A DNA stretch of 64,000 nt from Gammaproteobacteria bacterium (lineage in GTDB: Bacteria; Pseudomonadota; Gammaproteobacteria; Steroidobacterales; Woeseiaceae), in assembly GCA_024639825.1 (NCBI GenBank), contig JAHEGH010000004.1, positions 6,229 to 70,228 on the forward strand, written 5' to 3'. A model generated the notes under the pieces. That model had not been told where the DNA came from and did not search any database. It saw only the letters and a program-made list of their open reading frames with translations. The translations under genes were made by a program, and so were the position numbers. Below are positions 60,940-64,000 of the stretch, piece by piece. The first letter of the stretch is position 1. The number at the start of each line of letters is the position of its first letter.

Positions 60940-62361
60940 ATGTCCACAACTGTCACTGTACTCATTGTTTATCTCGGCATCCTGGCTGCGCTGGCGATCT
61001 GGAGTCGCCGCGAAACGCACACGCTGTCGGGCTTCTATCTCGCAGGCAAAAAACTGCCGTACTGGGTAGTGGCGTTCAGCACCAATGCGACGGGCGAAAG
61101 TGGTTGGCTGCTGCTTGGCCTGTCGGGTATGGGTTATGCGGTAGGCGCGCAGGCTTACTGGGTCGTCGTTGGTGAGATCCTCGGCATCGGCCTGTCGTGG
61201 GGGTTGGTGTCGCGCAAGCTCAAGAAACTGGGCGATGAGACCGATGCGATCACGGTCCCGGATGTGCTTGCGGCAAAGTTTCAGGATCAATGGCACCTGG
61301 TTCGCGGTGTTGCCGTACTGATCATATTGGTCATGGTGACGACGTATGTGACGGCGCAGATGGTGGCGTCGGGCAAGGCGTTCTCAAGTTTCCTGGGTAT
61401 GGATTACACGACGGGCGTCATCGTCGGCGCGGTGTTCATCATTGGGTACACGTTTGTCGGTGGCTACAAGGCGGTGTCCTATACTGACGTCGTGCAGGGT
61501 GTACTCATGTTGCTGGGCCTCATAGCGGTGCCGACAGCAGCTATTATCGCGTCCGGTGGATGGGATGAGGTAAAGCTCTCTCTTTCTCAGCAGGACCCTG
61601 CGTTGCTCGACCTGTTCGCATTCACCGGCAAGCCTGTCTGGATTGGCATAGCGAGCTTTGTAGCGATCGGCCTGCCGTTTATCGGCGTGCCGCAATTGTT
61701 GATTCGCTACATGTCGGCGCGCGATGACATGGAGATCCGGAAGGCGCGCATTGTGTCGCTGGTCGTCCTGTTTATTTTCACGGCCGGAGCCGTGACGGCC
61801 GGAGTCGCGGGTCGCGCTCTGTATCCGGGACTCGACGATCCGGAGATAATTTTCCCGGTCATCTCGAACAATCTGTTCCCCCCGATAATTGCCGGGATGC
61901 TGCTTGTGGTGGTTTTGTCCGCAATCATGTCCACCGTCGATTCGTTACTGCTTCTGGCATCCTCGTCGGTGGTTCGTGATACCTACCAGAAGATCATGGG
62001 CAGCAATGACAGCGACGCACGCCTGGCAAGCTACGGCAAGATCGTGACGATCGTGATTGGCATCATCGCCGTCGTGCTGGGCATCCAGGAGCCACGCGTG
62101 ATTTTCCATTTCGTACTGGCATCGTGGTCGGGACTCGGGTCGGCGTTCGGCCCGGTTATACTGGGTATCCTCTATTACAAACGCATCACCTGGGAGGGCG
62201 TGCTTGCCGGCATGTCCGGAGGATTCCTGGCGAGCGTCGCCTGGCTGACCTGGTTCAAGGCTGACTACCACGGCCTGTACGAGGCAATCCCGGGTTTCAC
62301 CACCGGACTGGTGCTGACCTATGGTGTGAGTTACATGACCAGCAGAAAAAAATCAGCTTGA
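60940..62361 (+). CDS. Sodium:solute symporter, PutP-like
   Basis: A 473-residue, 12-13-segment SSS protein. GFYLAGKKLPYWVVAFSTNATGES carries the conserved SSS start, the NATGESGW segment matches PutP, and TVDSLLLLASS fits the sodium-site TM8 region. PutP imports proline with Na+; a proline or other amino-acid substrate would fit a neighbour that degrades peptides, but this is inference. It lies 20 bases after the metalloprotease gene and is probably co-transcribed. Confidence 0.9.
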   Translation: MSTTVTVLIVYLGILAALAIWSRRETHTLSGFYLAGKKLPYWVVAFSTNATGESGWLLLGLSGMGYAVGAQAYWVVVGEILGIGLSWGLVSRKLKKLGDETDAITVPDVLAAKFQDQWHLVRGVAVLIILVMVTTYVTAQMVASGKAFSSFLGMDYTTGVIVGAVFIIGYTFVGGYKAVSYTDVVQGVLMLLGLIAVPTAAIIASGGWDEVKLSLSQQDPALLDLFAFTGKPVWIGIASFVAIGLPFIGVPQLLIRYMSARDDMEIRKARIVSLVVLFIFTAGAVTAGVAGRALYPGLDDPEIIFPVISNNLFPPIIAGMLLVVVLSAIMSTVDSLLLLASSSVVRDTYQKIMGSNDSDARLASYGKIVTIVIGIIAVVLGIQEPRVIFHFVLASWSGLGSAFGPVILGILYYKRITWEGVLAGMSGGFLASVAWLTWFKADYHGLYEAIPGFTTGLVLTYGVSYMTSRKKSA

Positions 62362-62418
62362 GGTGTAACCGAGTCCGGCGACCGCCCCTATAACGATATA
62401 AGAACTTTATTTGAGGGT

Positions 62419-63363
62419 ATGTCGATGCGTTATCTGAAGATCCTGGTTGTTGGACTGCTTTTGACCGTGCCGGTCCTGGCTACTGCGGAGGTTGAGGACC
62501 TCCCGGGGTCGGCCGTTTGGTATTTTCACATTGATCTCGAGCAAATGCGTAAGGACGGGCCGGGCCAGAGTGTCTATGCGTGGCTTCAGGACGAGGCATT
62601 TTCCGATATCGAGGAAGACGTCGGTGTGGATCTGGACAAAGAGCTCGACAGCATGACGGCGTTTTCGCTCGAAGGCTCGGGGCCTGTAATCCTGTTTGAA
62701 GGCAACTTCAGCCAGGAGACCCGGGATAAGATAATGGCCTTCGTTGCCGCCGATGGTGATCTCACTCCGATCAAAGCCTCAGGCAAAACCTATTACCATT
62801 TTTCTGGCACAGACGACCACGAGAGCCTGAACCTGTCTGATGGTGACATCGAAATAGACATCGAGTCGCTCGAAGATGAGGCTTGGGTCAGCCTGGCGCT
62901 CAAGAACAAGATCCTGATTACCGGCGCTGAGGAGCAGATGCAGGGATTGCTTGCCAACAACGGTAAGATTGCGGGCAGGAAGAGCCACGATGGTGCCCTG
63001 CTGGTGCTATCCGCCGAGAAAACACTGTTGCAGGCGGGCATGAACTCTGCGGCGATGAGCGATGGCGGCGACTCGGACTGGGATTCCAATATTCTGCGCA
63101 ACACCAAGCAGGTCGCGTTCATGATGGCCGCGGCCGCCGACAAACTCGCGCTGGAGGCCAGGTTGGTGACAACCGAGCCTGAAATGGCCGAATCGCTGGC
63201 CAGCGTGGTTCGTGGCCTGGTAAGCCTGATGTCCTTCAGTGATGACGTGGACGAGGAAACGGTTGCTGTATTACAGGGCACCAAGGTTGAAGCCAGTGGG
63301 AACAACCTCAGCATTTCACTGGCAATCGCCCCGGATCTCGTTGTTCGGACGCTAAGTGAGTGA
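62419..63363 (+). CDS. Secreted protein upstream of the ECF sigma gene, unknown function
   Basis: A 314-residue protein with a signal peptide (cleavage near ATAE). The mature protein is acidic, with a repeated pattern of alternating strands (GSAVWYFHIDLEQMRKDGPG, GKTYYHFSG, WVSLALKNKILITGAEEQMQ). No named domain is recognised. Its last 8 bases overlap the GTG start of the sigma factor, so the two are translationally linked. It may sense an envelope signal or be the module's effector (inference). Confidence 0.7.
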   Translation: MSMRYLKILVVGLLLTVPVLATAEVEDLPGSAVWYFHIDLEQMRKDGPGQSVYAWLQDEAFSDIEEDVGVDLDKELDSMTAFSLEGSGPVILFEGNFSQETRDKIMAFVAADGDLTPIKASGKTYYHFSGTDDHESLNLSDGDIEIDIESLEDEAWVSLALKNKILITGAEEQMQGLLANNGKIAGRKSHDGALLVLSAEKTLLQAGMNSAAMSDGGDSDWDSNILRNTKQVAFMMAAAADKLALEARLVTTEPEMAESLASVVRGLVSLMSFSDDVDEETVAVLQGTKVEASGNNLSISLAIAPDLVVRTLSE

Positions 63364-63898
63364 CGAACTCAAACTGATTGCCGCCGCTAAAGCGGGGTCC
63401 GCGGACGCATTCGCGGACCTCGTGCGTGCTTACAGAGTGCGCCTGCTGCGCTTTTTACTGACGCGTAGCCCGAGCTATGCGGATGCGGAGGACGTGTTAC
63501 AGGACACATTGATAGCCGCCTTTCGCTACCTGCACTCCTATGATCCGCGCTGGCGTTTCAGCACCTGGCTGTATCGTATTGCGATTCGCAATGCCGCCAA
63601 GTCGCGCGGTCCGGATCTCGTAGAGATCGGCGATCTGCGTGACGAAGAAAACGACCCTCTGCAGCAGTGCATCGCCGACTCCGAGACAGACAATCTGTGG
63701 CTCAATGCGCGCCAGTTGCTCAACGACGACGTGTTCGCGGCCATGTGGCTGCGCTATGCCGAAGACATGTCGATCAGTGATATTTCCAAATCCCTGGACC
63801 GCTCTGCGTCCTGGACCAAAGTCAACCTGATGAGAGGGCGGCGTGTGCTTGAAACGCACCTGAACGGTGCCGCCCAACAAAGTGAAGCCTATGGATAA
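63356..63898 (+). CDS. ECF-type RNA polymerase sigma factor
   Basis: A 180-residue sigma-70 family protein. Region 2 is DAFADLVRAYRVRLLRFLLTRSPSYADAEDVLQDTLIAAF with RFSTWLYRIAIRNAA. Region 4 is the helix-turn-helix DDVFAAMWLRYAEDMSISDISKSLDRSASWTKVNLMRGR. It starts GTG inside the end of the upstream secreted-protein gene, and the next gene starts inside its own end; both overlaps are 8 bases. Target promoters are unknown. Confidence 0.93.
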   Translation: MSDELKLIAAAKAGSADAFADLVRAYRVRLLRFLLTRSPSYADAEDVLQDTLIAAFRYLHSYDPRWRFSTWLYRIAIRNAAKSRGPDLVEIGDLRDEENDPLQQCIADSETDNLWLNARQLLNDDVFAAMWLRYAEDMSISDISKSLDRSASWTKVNLMRGRRVLETHLNGAAQQSEAYG

Positions 63899-64000
63899 GT
63901 TAGCCAGACAACTGCACGACGACGCACAGCGAATTGATGTGTCGGTATCCGATGAGCTCGATCGTCGTATCGAAGCATCATTGCGTGCCGTAACGCCCGA
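63891..64000 (+). CDS. Probable anti-sigma factor, N-terminal part (cut by window end)
   Basis: An ATG at 63891 overlaps the sigma-factor stop by 8 bases and opens MDKLARQLHDDAQRIDVSVSD, with no stop up to base 64000. The helical, charged start and position straight after an ECF sigma gene are typical of an anti-sigma factor, but the membrane segment and C-terminus lie outside the window. The identity is inference from position. Confidence 0.6.
   Translation, partial: MDKLARQLHDDAQRIDVSVSDELDRRIEASLRAVTP

Noticed and set aside
1-64000. tRNA, rRNA, CRISPR arrays, transposases, phage genes
   Set aside because: I looked for cloverleaf-like spacers, regular direct repeats and DDE or integrase motifs and saw none that I could support by eye; a covariance-model search would settle the RNA question.

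Overview
The window looks like chromosomal DNA of a free-living, probably marine, Gammaproteobacterium. It is moderately GC-rich by eye and densely packed. It carries a TonB-dependent receptor, ModABC, DbpA, AzoR, malate synthase G, a large (531-residue) isocitrate lyase and several GTG/TTG starts. A TolB/TPR membrane protein (46524-48287) of a type I associate with Woeseiaceae-like lineages points the same way, but the taxonomy is inference. I see no rRNA, tRNA, CRISPR array, prophage or intact insertion sequence. No stretch over 300 bases lacks a gene; the largest gaps are 7038-7274 and 31359-31559.

Layout. 1-3.1 kb: the end of a homocysteine S-methyltransferase, a HAD phosphatase, a small secreted protein and a phytoene-dehydrogenase-like flavoenzyme. 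3.1-9.7 kb: a sodium:solute symporter, a TPR-sulfotransferase, an Asp/Asn beta-hydroxylase-like enzyme and a TonB receptor ending in a clear terminator. 9.7-16.7 kb: a methyltransferase, a divergent MTHFR-like protein, a beta-propeller protein and an amine-catabolism-like set of two FAD oxidoreductases plus an SDR. 16.7-18.0 kb: a two-gene persulfide-metabolism unit (Blh-type phosphatase/sulfurtransferase and MBL-fold hydrolase) behind a consensus sigma-70 promoter. 18.0-26.1 kb: a glyoxylate-shunt locus made of an XRE regulator divergent from malate synthase G, then modABC, then isocitrate lyase. Three copies of a 10-bp motif at exact 14-bp spacing lie before both the regulator and isocitrate lyase, which suggests one regulon. 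26.1-31.6 kb: a GFA protein, a diguanylate cyclase, a PLP enzyme, DUF1697, a lipoprotein, an Lgt paralogue, and the scar of a deleted ABC transporter operon. 31.6-40.4 kb: M64 peptidase, two MFS carriers around DbpA, a PLD/cardiolipin-synthase-like lipoprotein and an ExeM/NucH nuclease. 40.4-48.3 kb: a pirin/AzoR/LysR unit, lysoplasmalogenase, NAD-binding protein, AI-2E permease, CBS protein and TolB/TPR protein. 48.4-53.5 kb: a tightly packed five-gene envelope-export system (LolA-like protein, two FtsX-type permeases, ATPase, outer-membrane barrel). 53.5-64 kb: hemerythrin, DUF937, a Kbp-like protein, M48 protease, PDZ protein, PssA, a metzincin, a second symporter, and an ECF sigma module cut by the window end.

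The strongest candidates for under-described biology are the 14-bp-phased operator shared by the glyoxylate genes, the Lol-like five-gene export cluster, the sulfotransferase/hydroxylase/TonB neighbourhood, and the ABC-operon deletion scar. All functions are predicted from sequence only.
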